The notes under the pieces: generated by a model | The model's input: only the letters and a program-made list of their open reading frames with translations | The model's database searches: none | Told to the model about the DNA's origin: nothing | In this document: one piece after another, positions 47,766 through 57,296 of the stretch | How the letters are laid out: every line of letters begins with the position of its first letter | Position numbering within the stretch: the stretch's first letter is position 1 | Position numbers and translations under genes: made by a program | Assembly: GCA_017528825.1 (NCBI GenBank) | Contig: JAFXOI010000001.1 | Coordinates: forward strand, 149,411-213,410 | Reading direction: 5' to 3' | DNA from: Elusimicrobiaceae bacterium | GTDB lineage: Bacteria; Elusimicrobiota; Elusimicrobia; Elusimicrobiales; Elusimicrobiaceae | Length of the DNA stretch: 64,000 nt

Positions 47766-48773
47766 ATGACGGATCTAAACGACTTACTCAAACACACTTC
47801 CCGCAGTTTATATCTCAGTGCACGGTTATTGCCGCGCTCGGTGCGGGATGCGTTTTGTGTAGCTTATTTGTTGTGCCGTTACGCCGACAGTATCGCAGAC
47901 ACTTCTTTAATTGAACCGGCTAAACGCCTTACTTGGATACAACAATTTCCTACGCTTATTTTGCAACCGCAACCTCAAAAAGTACAAACGCTCATTGACG
48001 ATATTTCTTCTTCAGCATCTACGATGTATGAAGAAAAATTACTGCGTCATTTTATAGACTGTGTTGCCGAATTTAAGAAATTAGACAACTGGAAAAAAGA
48101 ACTTATCTTGACCGTAGTACAGGCCGTATGTGCGGGCATGAAAATTGACTTGCAAACATTTCCCGCCGAAAACTCAGGCGGCGTAGCCGCTTTCCAAACA
48201 CAACAAGAATTGGAACACTACTGTCATTTAATGGGAGGCGCACCCGGAATATTTTGGAGTGAATTGTTGGCGCATACGGTTAAGCTAAAATCCGATACTG
48301 CTTCTTTCCTAAAACTGGGCGAACAAATCGGAGATGCTTTACAGATTGTAAACATTTTGCGAGATTTACCGCGCGATCTACGTATCGGACGTTGCTATTT
48401 TCCGCAAGCGGATTTACAAACCGCCTCGCTAAGCGCGCAAGATTTATTCGCCGCATCCAGTAGTTCCCGTTTTGAACCTATTAAACAAAAATGGATTGCC
48501 TGGGGGCGAGAAAAACTCTCCGCCGCTCACGAGTATTTGGCATCTATTCCCAAAACGCAACCCCGTCATCGGGCGGCCGTTGCATGGCCGGTATTGTGGG
48601 CGGCCGACACACTTAATAAATTAGAACAAGAAAAAAATTTATTAGACACAACCGTCCGCGTTAAAATCCCCCGTTCGCGTATATACGGCACCATGCTCGC
48701 CACCCCCCCTGTACTTTTTAGTAATTTTTTATTTTCAAGTTGGCTCCGGACTAAGATTCCCAACGAGAAATAA
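47766..48773 (+). CDS. Squalene/phytoene synthase-family protein
   Basis: 335 residues from the ATG at 47766. Two Asp-rich substrate-binding motifs are visible: YADSIADT (~35) and NILRDLPRDLRIGRCYFP (~195), plus SARLLPRSVRDAF near the N-terminus. This is the trans-prenyl head-to-head synthase family (squalene, hydroxysqualene or phytoene synthase) condensing two prenyl diphosphates. No other hopanoid or carotenoid gene lies nearby, so the product is uncertain. A TATACT at 47751 predicts a 5' end within about 3 bases of the ATG, making it nearly leaderless. Confidence 0.87.
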   Translation: MTDLNDLLKHTSRSLYLSARLLPRSVRDAFCVAYLLCRYADSIADTSLIEPAKRLTWIQQFPTLILQPQPQKVQTLIDDISSSASTMYEEKLLRHFIDCVAEFKKLDNWKKELILTVVQAVCAGMKIDLQTFPAENSGGVAAFQTQQELEHYCHLMGGAPGIFWSELLAHTVKLKSDTASFLKLGEQIGDALQIVNILRDLPRDLRIGRCYFPQADLQTASLSAQDLFAASSSSRFEPIKQKWIAWGREKLSAAHEYLASIPKTQPRHRAAVAWPVLWAADTLNKLEQEKNLLDTTVRVKIPRSRIYGTMLATPPVLFSNFLFSSWLRTKIPNEK

Positions 48774-48790
48774 AATTTCAAAAATACCCC

Positions 48791-48818
48791 TTGAAATTTT
48801 TCAAAATCCGATTATATT
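48791..48818 (+). promoter_or_regulatory. Promoter of the unidentified RNA gene
   Basis: TTGAAA (48791-48796) and TATATT (48813-48818) with 16-base spacing; a start near 48825 is predicted. Confidence 0.65.
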
Positions 48819-48824
48819 AGTAGT

Positions 48825-48994
48825 ACGAAGTACCGCTGGAAAGCATGATGCTGTTGGCTGCAGTTGCTGGTGACACGGCGTGTTGCCCGATTGTGCGAAG
48901 GCCCGAGTACATAGCCCCGGCGGGAAAGAGGAACAGGGTCATGAAAATGACATATATGAGCTAAACCCCCGAAACATAATTGCGGGGGTTTTTT
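48825..48994 (+). ncRNA. Stand-alone structured RNA, about 170 nt, identity unknown
   Basis: Bounded by a good promoter and a terminator (ACCCCCG...CGGGGGT plus T-tract, 48964-48994). It has no credible reading frame, is GC-richer than neighbouring intergenic DNA, and folds locally: GGTGACAC-GGC-GTGTTGCC, GTCAT-GAAA-ATGAC with a GNRA loop, and GCCC repeats. Size is compatible with 6S RNA or SRP RNA, but I could not find the SRP GGAA/GCAG loop signature, so no name is given. Confidence 0.6.
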
Positions 48995-49026
48995 ATGGCT
49001 TGCAAATGCAGTTTATTTTCTTTCAA

Positions 49027-49058
49027 AAAAGCGCACTACCCTCAGGTGGTGCGCTTTT
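49027..49058 (-). terminator. Terminator of the secA-mscL operon
   Basis: A 14-bp stem AAAAGCGCACTACC/GGTGGTGCGCTTTT with a CTCA loop, 17 bases after the mscL stop on the minus strand. Confidence 0.88.
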
Positions 49059-49074
49059 CGGTAAATCAGTACGC

Positions 49075-49536
49075 TTATTTCAATTCAGAAGTACAATGCG
49101 GACATTTTGTTGCTTCCAAAGCAATTTCGCTGCAGCAATAAGGACATTTCTTGGTCGTTACCGGAGCAGGAGCTTCTTCTTTGGGAGCATTGAGTTTGTT
49201 AATGGCTTTGATTAACAAAAACACACAGAATGCCACAATCACAAAACTGATGACTGCGTTTAAGAAAAGACCTAAATTTAAGGTAGTGGCACCGGCGGCT
49301 TGCGCTTCTGCCATGGTGGCATAATGAGCGGCCCCGTTGGCGCCATCTTTGATTACCACGAACCAGTTGGAAAAATCTACTTTTCCCAGCAGTAACCCTA
49401 ATGGCGGCATTAAAATGTCTGCTACCATTGAGTTCACAATTTTTGTGAACGCACCGCCGATAATGATACCGACAGCCATATCAATTACGTTTCCGCGCAT
49501 GATGAATTTCTTAAACTCACCAATCATACTTTTCAT
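49075..49536 (-). CDS. mscL: Large-conductance mechanosensitive channel with C-terminal zinc ribbon
   Basis: 153 residues. MscL core: KKFIMRGNVIDMAVGIIIGGAFTKIV (TM1 and pore), ILMPPLGLLLG, and TM2 FLNAVISFVIVAFCVFLLIKAIN. It opens under membrane tension to release solutes. The usual short helical tail is extended by an acidic/Pro linker and a CPYCC...CPHC zinc ribbon at ~131-148, a less common addition. The start overlaps the CofE-like gene by 4 bases; last gene of a seven-gene operon. Confidence 0.95.
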   Translation of the reverse strand: MKSMIGEFKKFIMRGNVIDMAVGIIIGGAFTKIVNSMVADILMPPLGLLLGKVDFSNWFVVIKDGANGAAHYATMAEAQAAGATTLNLGLFLNAVISFVIVAFCVFLLIKAINKLNAPKEEAPAPVTTKKCPYCCSEIALEATKCPHCTSELK

Positions 49537-50255
49537 GCTTTTTTCTCCTTTTGTATAAGTCCGGCCGCTTGAAGTAACGGCGCATACAAATCTTGTTCCG
49601 GCGGATATTTCAGTTCCGACGGGTTTGTGTGGTCTGTAAAGTCCACCTTGGCCCCCGTAATAACTGCTAGCGGCGTTTGCTCGTCCCGTTCCCCCATGGT
49701 CACGGCTGCGGCTGCAGCCAGTCCGTCTGCCAAATTGACGAGTGTGGTCTGAAGCGGTTTTCCAAAAATATCTTTTTTGCCGCGCTCATCGCGCACACCC
49801 TTAAATCCGCTATAAGCCACCGCCGCCCCGATAACACCTGAACGCAAGGGCAAAATCATACTATCGGTAACAAGCACTCCCAGTTGTTTCACCCCATAGT
49901 GTTTACAAAGAGCTTGGCGCAACTGGGCCGCACAACCGTATAGATCCGGCGGCAACCAAAGCAAATATCCGTTGGCATTGGATTCATCTACCCCGCCGTT
50001 GGTCATGATCATACCGTTTTTGATGGTTAACCAAGCTAGTTTAGTGGGCAATACGCTCTCACTTTCTCGGCGGATTAAATCTATTTTTTGAGAGGCGTTT
50101 TCGTATTTTACCGCACAGCCCTTCCACAAACAGAACAGTTTGGAAGAAACCACTACAATATCTTTTTCCGCTACTTGCGAAATATGCCGACCGATAAAGT
50201 TCGGCAAATCCTCATTTAGTTGAAAAATAGCGGTACGATACGGTGTAATATGCAT
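49533..50255 (-). CDS. CofE-like gamma-glutamyl ligase family protein
   Basis: 240 residues from the ATG at 50255. Contains KDIVVVSSKLFCLWKG near the start, NGMIMTNGGVDESNANGYLLWLP, VLVTDSMILPLRSGVIGAAVAYSG and a DxxGKKDIFGKPLQTT segment, all matching the F420-0:gamma-glutamyl ligase family. True F420 use is unexpected in this kind of bacterium, so it may act on another substrate. One base separates it from the hemW stop; it overlaps mscL by 4 bases. Confidence 0.82.
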   Translation of the reverse strand: MHITPYRTAIFQLNEDLPNFIGRHISQVAEKDIVVVSSKLFCLWKGCAVKYENASQKIDLIRRESESVLPTKLAWLTIKNGMIMTNGGVDESNANGYLLWLPPDLYGCAAQLRQALCKHYGVKQLGVLVTDSMILPLRSGVIGAAVAYSGFKGVRDERGKKDIFGKPLQTTLVNLADGLAAAAAVTMGERDEQTPLAVITGAKVDFTDHTNPSELKYPPEQDLYAPLLQAAGLIQKEKKA

Positions 50256-50256
50256 A

Positions 50257-51366
50257 TTACGCAAAAGGGCCCACAAACGCCATAAATGCCTGATTGGCCA
50301 AGAACATCCCTTCAAAAGTTAATTTTAGTAAATCTGCTTTTTGCTCTACAAGTCCAAGGCGTAGCAAATCCGCTATTTCCGCAGAAAACAATTGCTGTTG
50401 CCGGGCAGACAGCCGCACTCCGCCCAACAAACGTAAACCCAACATAATCGTTTCCCCTTCTTTTGCTTTACCGGTTAATTCTTCCGAAAAATCTACCGGC
50501 GATTGCTGGGTCTGCATTCGGCGGATATATTCCAATACGGCGGGGCTATTGCTGCGGCGCGCCCCCCGTTGATACGAGGCCGCCGCACTTCCCAACCCCA
50601 GATATTCTCCGTTGCGCCAATAATTGATATTGTGCTTACTTTCATATCCGGGCCGCGCAAAATTGGAAATTTCATAATGCGTATATCCGGCTTCTTCCAA
50701 CATAAAATGCGTTTGTTCCCATTCACGGCGAATGAGATCTTCGTCTGCTTGTACTCCTTGCCGGTAAAAAGGAGTGCCTTCCTCCACTTGTAAAGCATAT
50801 ACGGAAATATGTTGCGGAGCTAAAGAAATTACTTTTTTTAGACCGGTTAAAAATTGAGTTTCGCTGTGACCGGGTAACCCGGCAATTAAATCCACATTGA
50901 TATTTTGAAAGCCGGTTTTACGAGCCTGCTCATAAGCAGATAAAAACATCTCCGCTGTATGTATCCTGCCAATACGTTTCAGAACCGAATTGTCCAAACT
51001 TTGTAGTCCGATACTCAATCGGTTAAAACCTTGCTGATGCAAAAAATGCAATTTTTCAACGGACAAACTTTCAGGATTAGCTTCTAAAGTACTTTCGGAA
51101 AAAGAAGAAATTGGGCCGAAATTAGCACTCACCACCCCACACAATTTTTCCAATTGTTCCACGGAGAGTAAACTGGGAGTACCTCCTCCCACGTATAAAG
51201 TGTCAAAACGATATTTTTTGTAGGATTGTGCTTCCAAAGCCAATGCACTTAAATAGGTGTCTATATGTTCTTGTATTCCGGCAAAAGAAGCAAAGTCACA
51301 GTACTGACATTTTTGACGACAAAAAGGAAGGTGTAAATAAAGACCGCCGCAAGTTATTTCGCTCAT
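50257..51366 (-). CDS. hemW: HemW-like radical SAM heme chaperone
   Basis: 369 residues. Radical SAM CxxxCxxC at Cys16, Cys20 and Cys23 ([12 protein letters not shown]), GGGTPSLL, and HemN-type downstream motifs ([55 protein letters not shown]). The CxxxCxxC-F rather than CxxxCxxCxC pattern favours HemW (heme chaperone) over coproporphyrinogen dehydrogenase HemN. Overlaps prfB by 4 bases. Confidence 0.93.
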   Translation of the reverse strand: MSEITCGGLYLHLPFCRQKCQYCDFASFAGIQEHIDTYLSALALEAQSYKKYRFDTLYVGGGTPSLLSVEQLEKLCGVVSANFGPISSFSESTLEANPESLSVEKLHFLHQQGFNRLSIGLQSLDNSVLKRIGRIHTAEMFLSAYEQARKTGFQNINVDLIAGLPGHSETQFLTGLKKVISLAPQHISVYALQVEEGTPFYRQGVQADEDLIRREWEQTHFMLEEAGYTHYEISNFARPGYESKHNINYWRNGEYLGLGSAAASYQRGARRSNSPAVLEYIRRMQTQQSPVDFSEELTGKAKEGETIMLGLRLLGGVRLSARQQQLFSAEIADLLRLGLVEQKADLLKLTFEGMFLANQAFMAFVGPFA

Positions 51367-52478
51367 GCTTTTCGTTCTGCTTCATGGCGCAGATAAGCAA
51401 AGATAAACGGGTCCAAATCCCCATCCATCACGGCAGTAATTTGAGAACTTTCATAGTTACTGCGCAAATCTTTTACCAACTGATATGGCATAAATACATA
51501 GGAACGGATTTGATGTCCCCACGCAATTTCTCCCTTTTGGCCATAACGTTTTTCTGCCTCGGCACGTTTTTTATCCAGCTCCATTTCATACAAACGGGCT
51601 TTGAGCATTTTCATGGCTGTTTGGCGGTTTTGCAATTGGCTTCTTTCAATACGACAGGAAACGACAATCCCCGTTGGTTTATGCAGTAAGCGCACCGCAC
51701 TTTCCACCTTATTTACGTTTTGCCCGCCATGACCGCCGGCGCGGGAGGTTTCTAGCTCAATATCACTTTCCGGAATTTCAATATTAATTTCTTCATCAAT
51801 ATCCGGTAACACATCCACCGAAGCAAAAGAAGTATGGCGCCGGGCATTGGCATCAAACGGAGAAACCCGCACCAACCGGTGCACGCCGTTTTCTCCCTTC
51901 AAATATCCATACGCATAAGCCCCTTCAATCATCAGGGAAGCATTTTTAATGCCGGCTTCTTCCCCGGGCAAAGTATCCAAAACAGATACTTTCATACCAT
52001 GCTGTTCGGCCCAACGGGTGTACATCCGCAGCAACATTTGCGCCCAATCACACGATTCTGTGCCGCCTGCACCGGCATGAATGGTTAAAATAGCACGCAG
52101 TTTATCATGCGGATCGGAAAGTGTAATTTCAAATTCTTTTTTCTCTACTTGCTTGGTCAGCTCTGTCAACGATTCCTGCAATACAGGCAGTTCGCTTTCT
52201 GCCTGCATTTCCCGTGCCAACTCATATAAAGTCTGGGCATCTTCCCATTGTTTTTTAAGGGAAGCATAGGTGTCTAAAGCAGTTTTCAAACTATCTATTT
52301 TTTGAGTAACCGTTTTGGCTTTATTCTGATCGTTCCAAAAAGAAGGATCCGCCGCCACTTTTTCTTGTGCGGCCAACTCTTGCTCTTTGGCAGGAATATT
52401 TTCCATGCTGGCAATTTTTTGGATACGGCCTTCTAAATCCGACAACAAATTTTCAATATCCTTAAATTCTATGTTCAT
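51363..52478 (-). CDS. prfB: Peptide chain release factor 2
   Basis: 371 residues. GGQ motif within [18 protein letters not shown] and the stop-codon recognition SPF in [18 protein letters not shown], which marks RF2 (UAA/UGA). The reading frame is uninterrupted; the programmed +1 frameshift found near codon 25 in many prfB genes is absent here. It overlaps hemW by 4 bases and follows lnt by 3 bases in the secA-mscL operon. Confidence 0.96.
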   Translation of the reverse strand: MNIEFKDIENLLSDLEGRIQKIASMENIPAKEQELAAQEKVAADPSFWNDQNKAKTVTQKIDSLKTALDTYASLKKQWEDAQTLYELAREMQAESELPVLQESLTELTKQVEKKEFEITLSDPHDKLRAILTIHAGAGGTESCDWAQMLLRMYTRWAEQHGMKVSVLDTLPGEEAGIKNASLMIEGAYAYGYLKGENGVHRLVRVSPFDANARRHTSFASVDVLPDIDEEINIEIPESDIELETSRAGGHGGQNVNKVESAVRLLHKPTGIVVSCRIERSQLQNRQTAMKMLKARLYEMELDKKRAEAEKRYGQKGEIAWGHQIRSYVFMPYQLVKDLRSNYESSQITAVMDGDLDPFIFAYLRHEAERKA

Positions 52479-52481
52479 AAA

Positions 52482-54101
52482 TTACTCGTACACAAAAGCC
52501 ATGACAGAGATTAAAATAGTTAAATAAAAAGCCGCACAGAGCCAAGAGAGCCATTCTCCCCAACGCACGTAAAAACTAAAATCTTGGCCTAGCGGCAACG
52601 GTACTTCAGCCGTTAAGACTGCCTGCGTGTTGAGCGGAGCTTGAGAAAGGATTTCCCCGCGGGAAGAAATCACCGCCGAAATACCTGTATTGGCCGCCCG
52701 CAGTACCGGCCGGCGCAACTCTACTGCGCGCAACACCGAAGCCGCCAAATGTTGGTACGGAGCATCCGTATCGAAAAACCAAGCATCATTTGTTAAATTG
52801 ACAAAAAAGCGGGCTCCGGCATGGGCTTGACTTCTCCATAAACGACCGAAAACGGATTCATAACAAATCGTACTCCCGAACGCAATTTGATCCATCGCCA
52901 GCAGAGGTTGCTCCCATTTGCCGGCACTAAATCCTCCTAGTTCCCCTAACACTTGTACTTGCGGAAAAATTTCACGCACCCATTTTTCAAAGGGAATAAA
53001 TTCTCCAAACGGAACCAATTGCGTCTTGTCATAAACAGCAGTCATTTCTCCAGTGGGTGAAAACAAAACAGCACTCACATATTGTTTCTTTTCTTCTTCA
53101 CGGTTAGAGCCCACTAATTGCCATGCATTATGTTTTCCGAGGCCTTGTTTCAGCCAATCCAAATAAGGTTCTTCTTGGATGGGCCCGGGCGTAACGCTTT
53201 CCGGCCAAAGCACCAACATAGGCTCTGTAGCCGCCGCACGGGTATTTAACTCCGACAGCGTATTGTGAATTTCTTCTTCAAATTCCAGACTCCACTTCTT
53301 ATACTGGTCGATATTGGGTTGCACGATAGCGGCCTGTAAACGAAGTAGCGTACGGGACGTATCATGTCTAAAATACCAATAGCCATATCCGTATGTCATT
53401 AAAAACGTTAATAAAGACAAGAGTAAATGAAATAATCCTTTGCGCAAAGAAGGAGTCGCAAAAGCATAGCCGATGCTAAGCCCCGTAAAAGCTACTACAA
53501 AACTTACCCCGGCCGCACCGGTCCAAGAAGCAATTTGTATTACCTGCGGCAAATTCCATTGTGAATAGGCTAACGTGAACCACGGAAATCCCAATACATA
53601 AGAAGCTAATACCTCGTGCCCCCATTCCAAAGCTACCCATCCCATGGCCGCTAACAACGGAAACAAACCGTGTAGTCTTTTTAAGTAGAAACAACTGACA
53701 CCAAAAAATGCGAACTGCAATGCCATTAGTGCACTTAATCCAAGCCATGCCGCCACAGAGAGAGCAACACTCAGCCCGCCACCTTGCCAACAAGTAATAA
53801 AAATCCAATAGTACAAGCCACTATACACGAATATGCCGGTAAGCCAGGAGTACCAAAAAGAACTGGATAATTGCTGGCAGCGCACCAGCGCCACCGTGAA
53901 GGGAGCCAATGCCAACCAAGCCAGCAAACTGTAAGAAGGTTTTGGATATGATAATTTGAATAAGACAGCCGTCAGCAAAGCACACAACAAGACAAAACAA
54001 AACCGCCCTGTTTCTATCAAAAATCTCTTCCAACCGGAGGGCTTTTCTTTTGCCTGATCGGTAGAAATATCGTTCAAAAAAGGGCGGTGAAACAAACTCA
54101 T
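52482..54101 (-). CDS. lnt: Apolipoprotein N-acyltransferase
   Basis: 539 residues. About seven N-terminal transmembrane helices, then a periplasmic nitrilase-like domain with the Glu-Lys-Cys triad: WPESVTPG, DKTQLVPFGEF and STICYESVF. A last transmembrane helix closes the protein. It adds the third acyl chain to lipoproteins, consistent with the several lipobox proteins in this window and with a diderm envelope. Member of the secA-mscL operon, 9 bases after the preceding gene's stop. Confidence 0.94.
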   Translation of the reverse strand: MSLFHRPFLNDISTDQAKEKPSGWKRFLIETGRFCFVLLCALLTAVLFKLSYPKPSYSLLAWLALAPFTVALVRCQQLSSSFWYSWLTGIFVYSGLYYWIFITCWQGGGLSVALSVAAWLGLSALMALQFAFFGVSCFYLKRLHGLFPLLAAMGWVALEWGHEVLASYVLGFPWFTLAYSQWNLPQVIQIASWTGAAGVSFVVAFTGLSIGYAFATPSLRKGLFHLLLSLLTFLMTYGYGYWYFRHDTSRTLLRLQAAIVQPNIDQYKKWSLEFEEEIHNTLSELNTRAAATEPMLVLWPESVTPGPIQEEPYLDWLKQGLGKHNAWQLVGSNREEEKKQYVSAVLFSPTGEMTAVYDKTQLVPFGEFIPFEKWVREIFPQVQVLGELGGFSAGKWEQPLLAMDQIAFGSTICYESVFGRLWRSQAHAGARFFVNLTNDAWFFDTDAPYQHLAASVLRAVELRRPVLRAANTGISAVISSRGEILSQAPLNTQAVLTAEVPLPLGQDFSFYVRWGEWLSWLCAAFYLTILISVMAFVYE

Positions 54102-54110
54102 AATAGTTGA

Positions 54111-54566
54111 CTAATAAATAATCTTACAATGTTTTTCCTGACAAACCGCACGGGCAGAAGCAGAGCATTCCTTCTCGGAAGAACCAACAGAAGGACAGGC
54201 TGTCGTTACGGAAAAACGTTTTTCCATTAACCGGGAATATTCCAGCGAAAAATTAGAATTAATTGCTGTCACAAATTCCGGGCCTTTCAAACAACCGCAC
54301 GGATCTTTATCGACGATAATACATTCTTCACTGGTTTCACACAATCCCAGTTTTGCTTCCAGTTCCGCCCGCTTACGAGCGGCTGCCTCATTTTGGCGTT
54401 TTTGTGCTGTTTGCTGTTGTTGTGTTTGATACTCTTCCAATGCCTGTTTGGTAAGCAAAGGAGCTTGCGCCTCTATGGGATCGGGATGCATAAAAAAGAT
54501 AAAAGCCAACAACAGAACTACTCCGCTGGCTACCAGCAAAAGAATGGTGTGAATTTTTGAAATCAT
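54111..54566 (-). CDS. Membrane-anchored Cys-containing protein of unknown function
   Basis: 151 residues from the ATG at 54566. One N-terminal transmembrane helix (ILLLVASGVVLLLAFIFFM), a Gln/Ala/Glu helical segment (~40-75), and a Cys-rich domain with seven or more Cys (GLCETSEECIIVDKDPCGCLKG, ACPSVGSSEKECSASARAVC) likely disulfide-bonded outside the membrane. No family recognised. Its ATG overlaps the secA stop (ATGA) and lnt follows by 9 bases, so it belongs to that operon. Confidence 0.65.
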   Translation of the reverse strand: MISKIHTILLLVASGVVLLLAFIFFMHPDPIEAQAPLLTKQALEEYQTQQQQTAQKRQNEAAARKRAELEAKLGLCETSEECIIVDKDPCGCLKGPEFVTAINSNFSLEYSRLMEKRFSVTTACPSVGSSEKECSASARAVCQEKHCKIIY

Positions 54567-57172
54567 TGTTTCGCTCCGCAACATTTTTTATATTTTTTAC
54601 CACTGCCGCACGGACAGGGGTCATTGCGCCCGATCTTGTGGCTAACGGGCGGGTCTTCCTCGCCGGATTCTCCGTTGGTCTTGTTATCCGACACTGCCTG
54701 TTTTTTAGCAGATACTGCTGGGCGCACCGGCGGTAATTGCAAGCGGAAAATATACCCTACCATCAGATCGCGCACCTTATTCATCATCGCGCTATATAAC
54801 TTAAACGCTTCTTTTTGATACTCAATCAACGGATCTTTTTGGGCATATCCGCGCAAGCTCACGCTATTTTGCAACTGATCCAACTCATACAAATTTTGTT
54901 TCCATGCATTGTCAATAATTTGTAACAACAACATCCGTTCTAACTCGGCGAAATTGACACCTTGCTGCATAAAGAAATCAGAACGTTCGTGATACAATTT
55001 CTCCACGATTTCCAAAATTTCGCTCACCAATTGTTCGGTATGTTTATCTTTGGTATTATCTGCATTATATTCAAAAGCATACGGGAACAAAGAACGTAAA
55101 GTAATGTTGAGCGTTTCAAAATTACATTTTTCCGGATGGCGCGGGACAAAATGAGTGGCTACGATTTCTTCCACCACTTCATCTATCATTTTCAGTACGG
55201 TGTCCGTCATATCTTCACCGTCTAAAATGGCATTACGCAAGCCATAGATTGCCGTGCGTTGTTGGTTCATTACTTTATCGTAATCTAACAAATGTTTACG
55301 AATATCAAAGTTATGACCTTCTACCATACGTTGCGCGCCTTCAATCTGGCGGCTGAGCATACGCGACTCAATGGCTTCTCCTTCTTTCATACCCATCTTT
55401 CCCAAAATGGCACTAATTTTGGCCGTATTGGCAAACAACCGCATCAGCTCATCTTCCAGCGAAATATAAAAGCGGGAATTACCCGGATCTCCTTGGCGGG
55501 CGCAACGACCGCGTAACTGATTATCAATGCGGCGGCTTTCATGCCGTTCCGTACCGATTACATGCAAACCGCCTTGACTCAACACATATTCCTGTTCTTT
55601 TTCATCAGCCGGATTACCGCCCAGCACAATATCCGTACCGCGGCCTGCCATGTTGGTAGCAATCGTCACCGCTCCTTTGCGGCCGGCTTGGCTGATGATT
55701 TGGGCTTCCATTTCGTGGTATTTGGCATTTAACACTTTGTGCGGGATGCCTCTGGCGCGAAGCATATTTCCCAGCTTTTCGGATTTTTCAATAGAGCGCG
55801 TACCCACCAATACCGGAGCACCTTGTTTCCAAAGCATTTCTATTTCTTCCACAATCGCGCGGAATTTATCTTTCTCTGTCAAAAACACCAAATCCGGATA
55901 GTCTCTGCGCTTCGAAGGACGGTTGGGGCGAATTTCCACTACATCGAGTTTATAAATTTGCCAAAACTCATTGGCCTCTGTCATAGCTGTACCGGTCATA
56001 CCGGACAGTTTCTTGTAAAGTTTGAAGAAATTCTGGAAGGTAATCGTAGCCAATGTCTGGTTTTCTTCTTTAATAGATAAACCTTCTTTGGCTTCGACCG
56101 CCTGATGCAGGCCATCACTCCAGCGGCGTCCCGGCATTAAACGTCCGGTAAATTCATCTACAATGATAACCTCGCCGTCTTTGACTACATAATCCACATC
56201 CCGTTCATACAAGTGATGTGCACGCAAGGCTTGATTAATGTGATGCACCCATTCGGATTGCACATCATCATATAAATTCGGCACATGCAAGAAATTTTCT
56301 GCCTTGGCAATACCCGTTTCGGTAAGTGTAGCGGTGTGATTTTTTTCATCTACAATAGCATCGTAACCGGCCGCCAAATCAATATGCTCATATTTGGCTT
56401 TCACTTCATCATTTTCGGTGATTAAACGTACCTTTAAGGACGGAACGAGCCGATTAACAATATAATACTTGTCTGTACTTTGATCCGACGGGCCGGAAAT
56501 AATCAGCGGGGTGCGTGCTTCATCAATTAAAATGGAGTCCACTTCGTCTACGATACAATAATTAAGCGGACGCAAGACCCGGTCTTGGCGGGTAATCACC
56601 ATATTATCACGCAAATAATCAAATCCCAATTCATTGTTGGTTACGTAGGTGATATCTTTTGCATACATTTCGCGGCGTTCTATATTTCCCATATCATGGT
56701 TAATATATCCTACCGTTAATCCTAAAAATTCATGTATTGGCCCCATCCACTGACGGTCACGGCGGGCCAAGTAATCGTTCACGGTAACTACGTGTACCCC
56801 TTTACCGGTTAAAGCATTCAAATAGGAAGGCAATACCGCTACCAAGGTTTTTCCTTCCCCGGTGCCCATCTCGGCAATTTTGCCTTGATGCAGTACAATA
56901 CCGCCCAACAGTTGCACATCGTACGGGCGCAATCCGATTACCCGTTTGGCAGCTTCCCGCACTACCGCAAATGCCTCCGATAAAATATCGTCCAAGGTTT
57001 GGCCTTGGGCTAAACGGTCCTTAAATTCTTGGGTTTTGGCTTTTAACTGCTCGTCTGAGAGTGCCTCCATTTCCGCAGCGAAATGATTGGCTTTATCCAC
57101 ATAATGTTGAATTTTCTTCAAATCACGTTCGCTTTTTGTTCCAAAAATCTTATCTATTAACATTCGAATCAT
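54563..57172 (-). CDS. secA: Protein translocase ATPase SecA
   Basis: 869 residues from the ATG at 57172 (GAGGAA upstream). Walker A MGTGEGKT, DEVDSILIDEARTPLIISG, GMTGTA, and TNMAGRGTDIVLGG are all present, with the preprotein cross-linking, scaffold and wing domains between. The C-terminal SEC-C zinc tail DPCPCGSGKKYKKCCG is intact. Motor that drives proteins through SecYEG. First gene of the overlapping seven-gene operon. Confidence 0.98.
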   Translation of the reverse strand: MIRMLIDKIFGTKSERDLKKIQHYVDKANHFAAEMEALSDEQLKAKTQEFKDRLAQGQTLDDILSEAFAVVREAAKRVIGLRPYDVQLLGGIVLHQGKIAEMGTGEGKTLVAVLPSYLNALTGKGVHVVTVNDYLARRDRQWMGPIHEFLGLTVGYINHDMGNIERREMYAKDITYVTNNELGFDYLRDNMVITRQDRVLRPLNYCIVDEVDSILIDEARTPLIISGPSDQSTDKYYIVNRLVPSLKVRLITENDEVKAKYEHIDLAAGYDAIVDEKNHTATLTETGIAKAENFLHVPNLYDDVQSEWVHHINQALRAHHLYERDVDYVVKDGEVIIVDEFTGRLMPGRRWSDGLHQAVEAKEGLSIKEENQTLATITFQNFFKLYKKLSGMTGTAMTEANEFWQIYKLDVVEIRPNRPSKRRDYPDLVFLTEKDKFRAIVEEIEMLWKQGAPVLVGTRSIEKSEKLGNMLRARGIPHKVLNAKYHEMEAQIISQAGRKGAVTIATNMAGRGTDIVLGGNPADEKEQEYVLSQGGLHVIGTERHESRRIDNQLRGRCARQGDPGNSRFYISLEDELMRLFANTAKISAILGKMGMKEGEAIESRMLSRQIEGAQRMVEGHNFDIRKHLLDYDKVMNQQRTAIYGLRNAILDGEDMTDTVLKMIDEVVEEIVATHFVPRHPEKCNFETLNITLRSLFPYAFEYNADNTKDKHTEQLVSEILEIVEKLYHERSDFFMQQGVNFAELERMLLLQIIDNAWKQNLYELDQLQNSVSLRGYAQKDPLIEYQKEAFKLYSAMMNKVRDLMVGYIFRLQLPPVRPAVSAKKQAVSDNKTNGESGEEDPPVSHKIGRNDPCPCGSGKKYKKCCGAKQ

Positions 57173-57252
57173 ACAATATCTTTTTCCTCTCAATGGGTTA
57201 TTTATATATTAAATCAATTTATACGGACGTCCTGCAACTATACACATAAAAA

Positions 57253-57282
57253 CCGCTACACCTCTTTTAGTAGGTGTAGCGG
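57253..57282 (-). terminator. Terminator of exported coiled-coil gene
   Basis: An 11-bp perfect stem CCGCTACACCT/AGGTGTAGCGG followed on the minus strand by five T residues, 15 bases after the stop at 57297. Confidence 0.9.
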
Positions 57283-57296
57283 CGGAAATGGATAAT

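Noticed and set aside
51363..52478. Programmed +1 frameshift in prfB
   Set aside because: The frame is continuous through the usual frameshift position and no internal TGA is present.
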